Assembly: GCA_905250885.1 (NCBI GenBank)
Contig: CAJNOQ010003424.1
Coordinates: 1-20,305 of the forward strand
DNA length: 20,305 nucleotides
Source: Didymodactylos carnosus
Lineage: Eukaryota; Rotifera; Eurotatoria; Philodinida; Philodinidae
Reading direction: 5' to 3'
In this document: piece by piece, positions 1 to 8,723 of the stretch
Numbering within the stretch: position 1 is the first letter of the stretch
Layout: every line of letters starts with the position of its first letter
Made by a program: the position numbers and the translations under genes
The notes under the pieces: model-generated
What the model was told of the DNA's origin: nothing
The model's database searches: none
The model's input: only the letters and a program-made list of their open reading frames with translations

Positions 1-492
1 TTTTAATTTCAAAACCATAATAGTAAAGCCTTTAGATACTGTTTTAGAGAGAGCATCCTTTCCAACTGTAGGTTTTTCCTTCTTGTCTAGTTTTCTCTTT
101 TATTATAAATTTTGGTGTTTTCACGCTTGAAATTATCTGATAAATTATAATTTTGATCAGATGTTGTCGTTTTTGGAGTTAATAACGAAACAATCGTCTC
201 ATTAGATACAGATGACGAAGAAGAAGGAGAATCCGCTTGAAAAGAACTAGACTTAGATGATTTTTCTGGGGATAAATTCTCAATAAGTGTTAAATTAGTC
301 CCAAATTTTTGTTAAAAGGTCGCCGTTCTTGCCGAGCTGAAAACTTAGGAAAATAAGTTTTTTCCCCGAAGAGAACCGAATGAGAATATAGGAAAGAGGT
401 GCTTACTATTTACAGATCTGATTATTTTTAACACTGATCGATTTCCTGGCAGAGTGTCTTTGAAGAGAATTGTAAGCTGTGATATATGACAT
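1..492 (-). pseudogene. Ser-rich protein gene, 5' part, frame-broken, runs off left edge
   Basis: Not recognised. Reading the minus strand, ATG at 492-490 opens a 26-codon exon (begins MSYITAYNSLQRHSARK). A GT..AG intron of 77 nt (413-337, gtaaat...ttttcag) then leads to an exon giving SRQERRPFNKNLG. At a GGG run near 307-310 the frame shifts by -1 into about 60 open codons with a Ser-rich disordered stretch (SPEKSSKSSSFQADSPSSSS). A second -1 shift at an AAAA run near 102-106 leads to DKKEKPTVGKDALSKTVSKG and onward to the window edge. An in-frame TAA lies just upstream of the ATG. Both breaks would be mended by one extra base in a homopolymer, so sequence error or a young pseudogene are equally possible. 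A 38-nt intron could instead explain the second break. The open frames are modest in length, so the call is tentative. Confidence 0.42.
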
Positions 493-1074
493 TCTTTACG
501 TGTTAATCAGATTCAGCGTGATCGATAATCGATGAAAGCATGATTTTAGTTGATTTTGATAGTGAAGAAGGTTCAAAAAACATATAGAAAGGACACAAAA
601 GATTGAAATTTTTTGAAATAGGAATTAAAAAGAGAACAGAAGAAAATATGGCACATAATCATTATATGTCAAAATAAAAGGTGATTATTGCCACATATAA
701 GTAAAAGGAGGACAAAAACAGATTTATTTTTTTAGTTGTTTTTTTGTCAAAGTTATTGATTTTAAGATTGTGAAATAGTTTATTAACTGGTGTAATAATA
801 TTGTCGATGTGTCCAAAACAGAAAAGACATGAATAATTTTTTAATATATGACGATAATGAGAAGAGAAAGAAAGTGACTTTTTAAAGAGGTAACTGTTTG
901 AGTGACAAAAATGGTATTCACAATCAATTTGAATGAAAAATGTCTATAAATAAAAGTTCTGCATTTCAATGTTGAGTTGATTAATCTGGTTCTGTACACA
1001 TTTGTTAATCCTTCAGTAGAGTAACTACGAAATTGCATATTTATGACGTAATGGTTTTTCGATTATATCATTTT
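493..1074. other. gene-less stretch
   Basis: AT-rich sequence with long T and A runs. It would contain the upstream region of the minus-strand gene at 1-492. Reading frames on both strands here are no longer than expected by chance at this base composition. I see no repeat, RNA gene or clear promoter element. Confidence 0.4.
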
Positions 1075-1494
1075 CTATGTATTCCGAGACTTTGAGTAGT
1101 CAAAGTCGGAAAGTTGAACTGACATAATAAGTCGAAGCAAATATTTCAACTGTGCATTAGAAAAATTTGTATTTCTCATATGGTTACAAATGTACAAGAT
1201 GGAATGTTTATGATTCTTATCTGAGAGTACATCATGAAATTCTTTGATCACACCATTTTTCCCAATTGCGAACAACAGAACAAAAACGTTGCTGGGTGTG
1301 CGGTCGTGTAGATTAGACGCATCAATGCTGAAGGTTCAGAAGGCTTTTTTCAGCATTTTCAAACGTGAGTACATTACGAGACAGAAGACGATAGTTCTTA
1401 AGTAGGAAAAAAATCTTGTGCTTGCATCTACATTAAAAGGCACATTTATCCAGCTTGAACTAGCTGCACTAAAATACATGAAAACTACATCTAA
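1075..1494 (-). CDS. two-exon gene piece, unknown product
   Basis: On the minus strand, an open frame at 1494-1373 (LDVVFMYFSAASSSWINVPF...) joins across a candidate 45-nt intron (1372-1328) to an open frame at 1327-1075 ending in TAG. The intron runs gtactc to ctgaaccttcag, with a branch-like ctgaac. The splice is in phase and gives about 124 residues, including IDASNLHDRTPSNVFVLLFA and a His- and Asn-rich part. The last exon has no internal ATG start, so the true start must lie further upstream. Candidate further exons exist up to about 1620 (a gtaagt donor at 1617-1612), but their joining is ambiguous. The product is not recognised. Frames of this length do arise by chance in such AT-rich DNA, so the support is the in-phase intron rather than length. 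Confidence 0.32.
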
Positions 1495-1629
1495 CTATAG
1501 CCTGACTCAATCTAGCTTCAATTAGATAAAAGGGTGAACACATTAGGAGACTCCGAGTCTTCTAATCTGTCCAATCATCCAAAACGTCAGCAGGGGTCTT
1601 GTATTCACAAACTTACGTATGAATGCTAT

Positions 1630-1800
1630 AAAAGATCTTGCGAAATCCTACGTAAGCTTATCATAGGAACTCATGTGATTTCTATTAGGATAGTGTGCCA
1701 CTTCTCGTAGGATTCTATTATCTGAATTCTATATTAGCTTACACTAGGAAACCTATCAAATGCTGTGTGCTCCTATATAGGATTATCTAGGATTTTGTCT
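1630..1800. repeat. cluster of TAGGA/TCCTA motifs
   Basis: TAGGA occurs six times on the + strand between 1664 and 1792, at about 1664, 1686, 1708, 1745, 1778 and 1788, and TCCTA occurs at about 1646 and 1771. Some spacings are 22 bp. It may be a decayed short tandem repeat. No function is evident, and the rest of 1500-1950 shows nothing else convincing. Confidence 0.3.
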
Positions 1801-1952
1801 TGTATTTACTAGTGACAACTCATTAAAATGTATTTTCAACAATACGTTCTCTGTTCCGATCAATCAAGAAACTCGTTTCTTTGACCATTGACTATTGACG
1901 ATGAGTCATGTAACTAACTATAACGGAAGTTCTTTTATGACTCATTCTACTA

Positions 1953-3295
1953 TCCATTTCAAAATATAAAGAACATGGATTGAGTGTTGAAAACTCTACA
2001 TAGCGAAATATTTTTCTAAATACATTCGAATATGGAGCAGATGTCACATTGCCATCTATCATGATTTAGATACTACAGACAAGCACTGAGAGCTTACCTA
2101 TCAGCCAAATCTGACCTCTGAGAACCCCAAAAATACATGATACATAGGCTATCGGACACGCTGATCACTGTGACAATGTTTATTTCGTTGTCAAAACTGC
2201 TCACTTTCGCCTGCCCTACAGTTTAGGAAAGTTACAATTTATTTTCGTATTGTATTTTTGCGTGGCGATCTCTAGTGATCTTCCAGAAAACCTTTCAAGG
2301 TATCTTTCAGTGTTTTGTATTTTTTGTCGCTGTGATGAGATGAAACACTTCATACTAAGCTTTTGTGATAATTTGAAGGAATTTGGTTGATAAATGAAGA
2401 CGCGATAAGGCTTTTATTTTAGTATGGTCACAGTGGAAAAATCGTATTTTCTGAATAATTCGTCTGTTGCAGTTTCCTTAATCCGGACAACAAAACAAGC
2501 ATTGCCACGGTAATTAGTAGGGCTGGCTATTTAACATTAATGTTACTAGTAACAAGTAACGAAACTGTTACTTGTTACTAGTAATTAGTAGCGCAGTTGT
2601 TACTTGTTGCTAGTAACAAAGAACAAATTTTGTTTTGGAAAACAGGTGTTTTTGACATGTTAGAAAAACTTTTGAATTGTATTAGATGTCTTTTAAGTTA
2701 TGACTCTTCGCTTAATGTGATGTATAGTTAACAAATATTTCCAAATACTTCTTTATCCGTAGGGATGGTTCATTACTTATTACTCGATGTTATTTTACCA
2801 AGTAAAGTAACAAAAATTTGTTGTTTGTTACTAGTAATTAGTAACATCAGATGCTAGTTTGTTACTAGTAACAAGTAACAAACTTCTGTTACTTTACTTG
2901 GTAAAGTAACACGGAGTAATAAGTAAGAGCCACCCCTAGTAATCAGCGTGTCCGATAACCTATGTATCATGTGTTTTGAGGTTCCAGAGATTAGATCTGG
3001 CTGATAGGTAGGCCCTCGGGGATTGTCTGCAGTACCCAAATCATGGTAGATGGCAGTGTAACATCTGCTCCATATTCCAATGGAGAAATATTTCGCTATG
3101 TAGCGTTTTGGAATGGCAGGCTCGAATATTTTGCTTCGAAAACTGTACTGGGGTAAGCCTGTCGGGTAAGACTCAATTTAACATAGAATTATGGCTCCGG
3201 ATGTTCTCTTTCATAATCTGAAAACCGTAGCTCTCTAGATCATTCCGTTCTCAATTTGTTCAAAAATCATCCGTGTTCTTTATATTTTGAAATGG
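1953..3295. mobile_element. large diverged inverted-repeat element
   Basis: The left arm (1953-2168) and right arm (2941-3295) are inverted copies. The outer block reads ccatttcaaaatataaagaac at 1953-1975 and its reverse complement at 3273-3295. A second block around tacatagcgaaatattt follows. The longest block pairs 2028-2168 with 2941-3080, sharing gaatatggagcagatgt and acatgatacatagg. The right arm carries an extra ~130 bp (about 3110-3245) absent from the left. The interior has no credible coding frame and holds the MITE at 2518-2938. Arms with many substitutions suggest an old non-autonomous element. A lone copy of the outer end motif occurs at 10673-10700. Confidence 0.62.
2518..2938. 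mobile_element. hAT-like MITE with 8-bp target duplication
   Basis: The ends are TAGGGCTGGCT (2518-2528) and, inverted, TAGGGGTGGCT (2928-2938), matching at 10 of 11 positions. The flanks are GTAATTAG (2510-2517) and GTAATCAG (2939-2946), an 8-bp duplication with one mismatch. An 8-bp target duplication and a short TIR with G-rich TAGGGNTGG are typical of hAT-family non-autonomous elements. The interior is a series of TTACTAGTAACAAGTAAC palindromes. It also has a second internal copy of the end (tagggatggttcat at 2760), which pairs with the right terminus. There is no transposase, so mobility would depend on an enzyme encoded elsewhere. Confidence 0.7.
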
Positions 3296-3299
3296 ATCG

Positions 3300-3926
3300 T
3301 AGTACTTTATTAAGACAGATATAGAAGTAATATAGTATGACGCATATTAGTAGTACTCGGGCCGCTCTGTCTTTTACGACTTAGAGAATTCGATTGAATG
3401 CCAGTTCTATACAGAAAAAAGGACCACAAGTGGTACATTTTTCTAGAGAACGGTTTGAAAAAGCGAAATTCATGCAGTTTGGCGAGATGTCGTGCTTTGT
3501 AGTCACCGCACATATTTCATCGGTTAGATTTTTTCTCTTAGAATAGCCAATTTTGCTTTTTGGATGACTTACTTCTTAAGATTGAATATATGAGAAAGCC
3601 CACCTTCTATTGTCAATGCCGGCTTTACAAGTCATCAACATTCCACTATAATAACTTGATCATATGATCCATCAAATCTTTAATAACGATTACACTGTCA
3701 TTATATATTTGTGAAGGTCTTTTTATGAGTAGGTTATTTGGAAAACGACATTTAATTTAGGATAGATGAAAGAAATACAGACTGATATAAGTTTTTTTAT
3801 CACTTTTCGACATTTTCTCAGTAAATATCCGACTATTTCTTGTACGGTCAATGATCTGTTCTAATGTTAGAAGAGTGTTCTATGTATTTAAATGGTAACT
3901 TCTAGATTATTAGTTTTTAAAAACGT
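3300..3926. other. gene-less stretch upstream of the membrane protein gene
   Basis: No firm gene. A 64-codon minus-strand open frame (3575-3381) contains a CxxC..C pattern (KCTTCGPFFC), but this length is common by chance here and there is no start codon at its head. A 12-bp palindrome, gatcatatgatc, lies at about 3658. Promoter elements for the gene at 3927 cannot be assigned. Confidence 0.3.
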
Positions 3927-4526
3927 ATGTTCGTGTATTATTCAATGACTGAAACTACCACTAAAATCCGTTTATCGAATTGGAAACATGATCTTCATAT
4001 GTATTTGGAACGCACTCGTGACACAATACCTGTAAACACTCGAAATGTTGTGAATAGTTGGTTGTTGATTATCGGAATTGGTTTTATTTGTCTTACTTGT
4101 GTGGTTTGTCTGATTCAAGTTTGTTTTAAACTATATTCGATATATGAAAAGGAAGAAATATTGGATGTTTATCATCAAAAATCAAAATTAAAAAGAAAAA
4201 GAAAGTGGCAGCTAAAACACGCACAGTCAAATTATAGATTGTGCGATTTTTACGATGAAACGAGAAGTAGCCAACGACAAAAGCTTTGGAATCAGTTATC
4301 GAATAGAGTTCAAAATATGGCATGTACGAACAATCGTAATCGATCACAATCTTCTAATTATGTCATTAGTTGCATAAAAAGGGATTCTGATAACAACAAA
4401 TCAATGAGAGAATTAGACGCCTACGAGGGAAACATCAACCGGTCTTGTTTTTCATTTTCGACAAGAACGTATAATTCGGTAACAATAGATTATGCTGGAA
4501 TTCATAGCGTAGATGAAGGTGTGTAA
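3927..4526 (+). CDS. single-pass membrane protein, unknown
   Basis: 199 codons, not recognised. There is one strong hydrophobic helix at about residues 44-68 (WLLIIGIGFICLTCVVCLIQ). It is preceded by a short N-terminal domain and followed by a strongly basic stretch at residues 85-98 (KSKLKRKRKWQLKH), then a polar tail rich in Asn, Ser and Arg. The positive residues after the helix suggest a cytoplasmic C-terminus. An in-frame TAA just before 3927 fixes the upper limit. Met7 (3945, MTETTTK) is an equally good start. The tail ends in GGTGTGTAA, where gtgtgt or gtaaac could be a splice donor, so more exons may exist. The length is well above the chance level for this window, and the codons fit the P450 gene's usage. 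Confidence 0.55.
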   Translation: MFVYYSMTETTTKIRLSNWKHDLHMYLERTRDTIPVNTRNVVNSWLLIIGIGFICLTCVVCLIQVCFKLYSIYEKEEILDVYHQKSKLKRKRKWQLKHAQSNYRLCDFYDETRSSQRQKLWNQLSNRVQNMACTNNRNRSQSSNYVISCIKRDSDNNKSMRELDAYEGNINRSCFSFSTRTYNSVTIDYAGIHSVDEGV

Positions 4527-4655
4527 ACGTACGTTTGTCTTTCGATCTACAGCATAAAAATAAGAAAATAACCGATCTACGGATCTACAAGATCGTTATT
4601 ATATACTAGTCGATAAGAGTTAATCGAATTTGAAAGAAGCTAGTTAAACACAAAA

Positions 4656-4923
4656 ATGTATGAATTTTTTTGCTGTTGTGAATCATATTTTCGTCGTTTA
4701 CAATTCTTTCCGATGGCTCTCTAGAAGATATCACACATTTCTTAAATCCAGAACCATTTACTCTAGCCGAATTATTATCATCTTGTGATGCACTCTTCAG
4801 TTTAATTCTGATTCTATAAATAACTCTTCTGTGTACAATGAACTTTGTTCACTAGTTCAAGTTTTTCATCTAACTTGTGATCCAATCGTTGTAACAAACG
4901 CATACTTAACTACTCTTGATTAA
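4656..4923 (+). pseudogene. short gene in three successive frames, unknown
   Basis: ATG at 4656 gives MYEFFCCCESYFRRLQFFP. Near the CC at 4710-4711 the reading moves by -1 into DGSLEDITHFLNPEPFTLAE and on to SSCDALF. Near the TT at 4796-4797 it moves by -1 again into QFNSDSINNSSVYNELCSLV and ends at TAA 4921-4923. Each frame ends in a stop soon after its handover. The three pieces read as one coherent protein of about 90 residues with host-like codons (CGT, TTA, CAA). One missing base in each short homopolymer explains both breaks. It could be a recent pseudogene or contain sequence errors. No family is recognised with confidence. Confidence 0.42.
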
Positions 4924-5550
4924 TTATTATATCCATCTACGTAGCGGCCTGCGATCAATTTTCTGTCGTTCAACGGCACCGTTTTACCATGTATAGTGAT
5001 TCGCTTGATATTAATATTTTGATACTATTAAAAAATAAATGAAAATGAATCCGTGATTTTTCAAAATGGAATTTGATTGCTGTTTTGAATCCGTTAACTG
5101 ATATTATTTATACTTTTTATGGATGCTCTCAGTATTTGGTTGTTACATGTCAATTTCTGTATTGAGCATTATGCTCCATTTAAACACATTTGTTTTGGAA
5201 AAATCCTAACTTATCCTCTCCCCTTTAGGTCGTCAACTCAGACACTAAAAAAATTAAGTTTTCAAAACTTTTAAATCTGTCTCAAACACAAATACACATC
5301 CTCTGTTAAAATCTGTGTGCGTTCGTAAACGACGTATGATGAAACCGGTGTTTTTTCTAGGTATACACCGGTATCGATATAGCAAATACCGAAAATACCG
5401 ATTTTTTTGGATTTTTTCATTTGAAATGAGATAGTTTAGTGTGATGGACACCTAAGAAGAATCAGGGACACAAAACAAGAGCTCTTTTTGCTTTCTACAG
5501 CGAAAGTTTTCCTTTATCTTGTATCTATACATCCACAGAATACACACCTG
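4924..5550. other. gene-less stretch
   Basis: AT-rich, with no convincing exon. A ~50-codon plus-strand frame between about 5115 and 5275 is within chance expectation. The sequence accggtgttttttctaggtatacaccggt (5344-5372) forms a small hairpin with acaccggt-type arms. The stretch ends at the TIR of the element at 5551. Confidence 0.3.
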
Positions 5551-6440
5551 ACGAGGAAACCTATCCAAGTGATACCTTTCGATTTTCGTTCGTTCATACG
5601 TCGATCGATAGAAGGTATTGAGCTGGTAAAAAATGTTATGCCACGCACTACAGTCGTGCCATAAGGGAGAAGATCATAGTTAAGTTTATTGCGTAAGCAT
5701 ATAGTCTAAGTAATTGCGCAAGAGTATATTCAAGGTTATGCTGTAAGACTATGATCAAGGTTATTGTGCAAGAACATTTAACGCTCTGGTGCAAGAACAT
5801 TTAACGCTCTGGTGCAAGAACATTAAAGGTCATTGCATGTTCCCGGGTGAACTAAGATCTTTCACACCCAACGAAAAAAGTTATCCTTAACAATAAAATT
5901 ACTGTATTTATATACAAAATATTGCGCGATAGTCTTGAGTAGACTGCGCGATAACCTTGACTAGGGTCTATGCAATAACCTTTAATGTTCTTGCACCAGA
6001 GCGTTGAATGTTCTTGCGCAATAACCTTGACCATAGTCTTACACGATAACCTTGAATATACTCTTGCGCAATTACTTAGACTATATGCTTACGCAATAAA
6101 CTTAACTATGATCTTCTTCCTTATGGCACGACTGTAGTGCGTGGCATAACAAAAGACCTAAAAGGATTCTCCCTCATGATTCTTGAAGATCCAGTTTACT
6201 GTAAAACCAGTTTTTCAGAAATTTAAAAGAACTTAATTTAGGGGTTTTCTTGTAAATTCTATAACTTTACAAAGAAAGGTTGTGCAGAGCTGGGAGATGT
6301 CTCATTTTAATCAGAAATTTGCGGGTTACAATTATGATTCATTAAGAAAGGCTTTAGTTATTACTTAGCTCCCTCAAAAACTGTTTTGCAGTAAATCGAA
6401 GAAGAAAATCGAAAGGTGTCGCTTGGATAGGTTTCCTCGT
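5551..6440. mobile_element. TIR element hosting a nested palindromic element
   Basis: The terminal inverted repeats are 36 bp: 5551-5586 (acgaggaaacctatccaag...) and 6405-6440, with two mismatches. No target duplication is visible in the ten bases on either side. Inside, about 48 bp separate the left TIR from the palindrome at 5635-6150. On the right, 254 bp of AT-rich sequence without a coding frame precede the right TIR. No transposase is present, so it is non-autonomous. The asymmetric position of the palindrome suggests it inserted into this element. Confidence 0.6.
5635..6150. mobile_element. Foldback-like palindromic element with tandem-repeat arms
   Basis: The left arm (5635-5838, ~204 bp) and right arm (about 5968-6150, ~183 bp) are inverted copies at roughly 95% identity, starting GTTATGCCACGCACTACAG. 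The arms consist of degenerate direct repeats of about 25 bp built on TTGCGCAATAACCTTGA. In the right arm the cores lie at about 5926, 5948, 5972, 6018, 6043, 6068 and 6093. The left arm has an extra 23-bp tandem copy of the unit aacgctctggtgcaagaac. The ~130-bp centre has no coding capacity. Long inverted repeats made of short tandem repeats are the hallmark of Foldback/Galileo-type DNA elements; the family assignment here rests on architecture only. No clear target duplication was found. Confidence 0.72.
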
Positions 6441-6742
6441 GAGTGCGGTGGCAAAACACTAGTGCTAGACAAAATATTTTGAGTTCTAACTCAAAGTATT
6501 GTGAAAGAAAAAACACAAAGAATGTGTGAGAATGTATTTCACTTTTTGTTTCTATATTTTTCTTTACAATGTCATGTATGGATATAGAAATAGAACGATA
6601 GGTACGTACGTTTGAGAAAAGCCACGTGGAAACATCACGCCATACTCACTTTATTCGAAGCCTGTTAATGGTGGAAAACACGATGTCCGATCCATGTGTC
6701 AATGTCAAAAAAATTTTTTGTATCATAAACAGTTGAAAACAT

Positions 6743-7136
6743 TTATGAGAAAGTTAATTCAATCAATTTATTGAATATACTATTACATGAAATATTAATC
6801 TTTTTATTTACATAATCAACTAAGAAAGAAGAAAAATTAGGGTCATTTGGGGCTAATGAAAGCTTTTTTTCTTGACGTAACATTTTAATGAGACGTTTAA
6901 TATTATCATGTGGTGGTAATTCTTCGTCCGATATTCCGATACAACAATGTATTATAACTAAATCAGGTATTACTTGTGTATCCATTGTACGATACGAAAG
7001 ATTTTCATTAAAGGAGGGAAGCGCATAAGGTAGTTTTGTGCTCTCAATTTATTTCGAATAAAAATTACATGGTTGAAATCAGCATCAAATTCTGAACAAA
7101 ACTGTCGCCTCAGATTTTCAAGAAACTCACTTTCAT
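6743..7136 (-). pseudogene. left copy of inverted duplicated gene, frame-broken
   Basis: About 373 bp (7136-6764) are near-identical to 11992-12367 on the other strand, with about eight differences. The first open frame (ENLRRQFCSEFDADFNHVIF...) ends at IVQWIHK and a TAA. The second frame, offset by -1, runs from 6985 (MDTQVIPDLVIIHCCIG...) to 6743. A G re-read in TGG would join them. The stop near 7063 in a third frame, absent from the right copy, supports the stated first frame. The copy-to-copy changes in the second frame are all amino-acid replacements (I/M, D/N, P/S, H/R, L/F), as expected of relaxed sequence. The last residues (ELTFS) lie beyond the duplication. The protein family is not recognised. 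Confidence 0.5.
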
Positions 7137-7200
7137 GTTCACAACACCGTTTTTACTCACTACGAACTCTGCGTAGTGGGTAAAAACGGTGTTGTGAACA
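7136..7200. repeat. 65-bp hairpin, 29-bp arms
   Basis: 7136-7164 (tgttcacaacaccgttttta...) and 7172-7200 are inverted copies with 28 of 29 bases matching, separated by the 7-nt loop aactctg. The outer end of the left arm coincides with the breakpoint of the inverted gene duplication. It may be a tiny snap-back insertion or a rearrangement product. It is absent from the right copy of the duplication. Confidence 0.8.
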
Positions 7201-8723
7201 CAATGGATCTGGAATCAACAATCAAGCTGTTTTTAACATAATTTTCCCGATACAGTGCAGTGCACAAAAATTCGTTCAATTTCCTTTTTTGATATTGCCT
7301 ACCCCACACCGCTACTCAGAAATTCGTTAAGAAGGTGATTCAACCTGTGAACTTGTTGAACCAGTTAAGATGAGAATTGTGATGCAAAAATTTCGCATCG
7401 TATCAGAGCTGATTCCCAGCATAATTTTTGGCCCTAAATTGACAAAATAAAATTTACCCGCGTTGCAGTTTGCAGGTTAGAAACAAAACCTTTGTCCTGC
7501 ACAGGCAGGGGGTGCAGATGAAAATTTATGCACTACCCTGCCCTGCAAGTGGAAATCTTTTTTACATGTTTTCCTGTGTATTTTCTTAACAATAACAAAT
7601 AAAAAGCAATGATCATACTTAATAATTTGTTTCGGAAAATTCTGCTTCTTTGGCTTGATTTTAGAAAAAGCGGAAGATATCAAAAACGTTTGTTAAACAG
7701 CCCAAAAGAGAAAACTGTTATACCCTAAGTCGGAGTATAACAATGTTTTTTTCTACTGACCACTATCAGTCTGTATTACACACTGATAGTTATAGACTGT
7801 ATCACCAGTTACTGTTCAATCTACTTGTTTTATACTTTTCTCTTTCTGTTATCATCATCGTCTTCTCTCATCTTCTTTGCCTATACGTAGTGCAGAAACA
7901 TACTACGTACAACAGGAGCGAAAGTCATTGTTTTTCTTTATTCTCTATTTTTCGTTTCTCTTCCGTTTTAGAATATCTACTAGAAATACGAAAAAAAAAC
8001 TGTTAGTTAGTTTCTTTTTCTTAAGGGATCATTCTGACCTTCGGTGTGAACAACATTTCCTCACTCTTTTTGTTTTTGAAGGGAATACAGGTAAAAACTT
8101 CTCTCCTACAGAGAGTGCAGGCAAGAAAATATTCTTCTTTAGCAGCCGACCGCCAGCAGAAAAGTTTTCTTCCACCTACAAATTGCCACCTGCCTGTACT
8201 GACTACAGCTTTTAGTCAGTTTAAAATGCAGGTGATCAGCTCTGTATCGTACACTACCGAACAATATTCTAATCTACGAAGAATGTAACCTTTATACTAC
8301 ACTCCTATCAGTATTTTCAGATTCAAATAAATATCATTTCTTTTAGGAAAAAGTATTTGAAACGGCACAGTGTAAGAAGAAGAAGGATAAAGACGTTTTT
8401 GGTATCGTCAACTAACTGAAAAATCATTGATTACCCTGTACATCTGTATCGTCGTATGTCTAATTCCGAATGAGTGCTGTATGTTTGTATGTGTGTGTGT
8501 GTATACTGTTAAAAATTCACATGAAGAGAGAGATACACATGGTTTTGTTTCTTCTTTTCTTTCTCCCTCCGCTTGCACAGCTATGTGATTTTTTTTATGA
8601 AGAGAGGAGAAAAGAAATAATATCATTTACTCAGTTTAAAGGTAAGAAAACTGGAAAAAAAACAGTCACATTTTGTGTTTCACTACGTCATCAACACAAG
8701 GAAAAAGTACAAAAGGCAGAAAT
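7201..8723. other. long T-rich upstream region of the P450 gene
   Basis: No convincing gene. The longest frame (7877-8215, 112 codons, Phe- and Ser-rich) follows a pyrimidine-rich strand and is compatible with chance. CCTGC/GCAGG motifs gather at 7475-7550 and again at 8105-8235. There is a small palindrome, actatcagt..actgatagt, at about 7761-7790, and a short TG microsatellite at about 8485-8503. A candidate 5'-leader intron for the P450 runs from gtaaga at 8642 to gcag at 8720, ending 3 nt before its ATG. The weak pyrimidine tract makes this uncertain. Confidence 0.35.

Noticed and set aside
1745..1757. aggaaacctatc matching the TIR of the 5551-6440 element
   Set aside because: Only 12 bases match and neither flank extends the similarity.
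3381..3575. Minus-strand 64-codon frame with CxxC and a following Cys (KCTTCGPFFC), possible zinc-binding piece
   Set aside because: No start codon at the head, no clear splice signals, and length at chance level.
7877..8215. 112-codon plus-strand open frame
   Set aside because: Follows a pyrimidine-rich strand, is dominated by Phe and Ser, overlaps another open frame and shows no host-like codon bias. One such frame is expected by chance in this AT-rich window.
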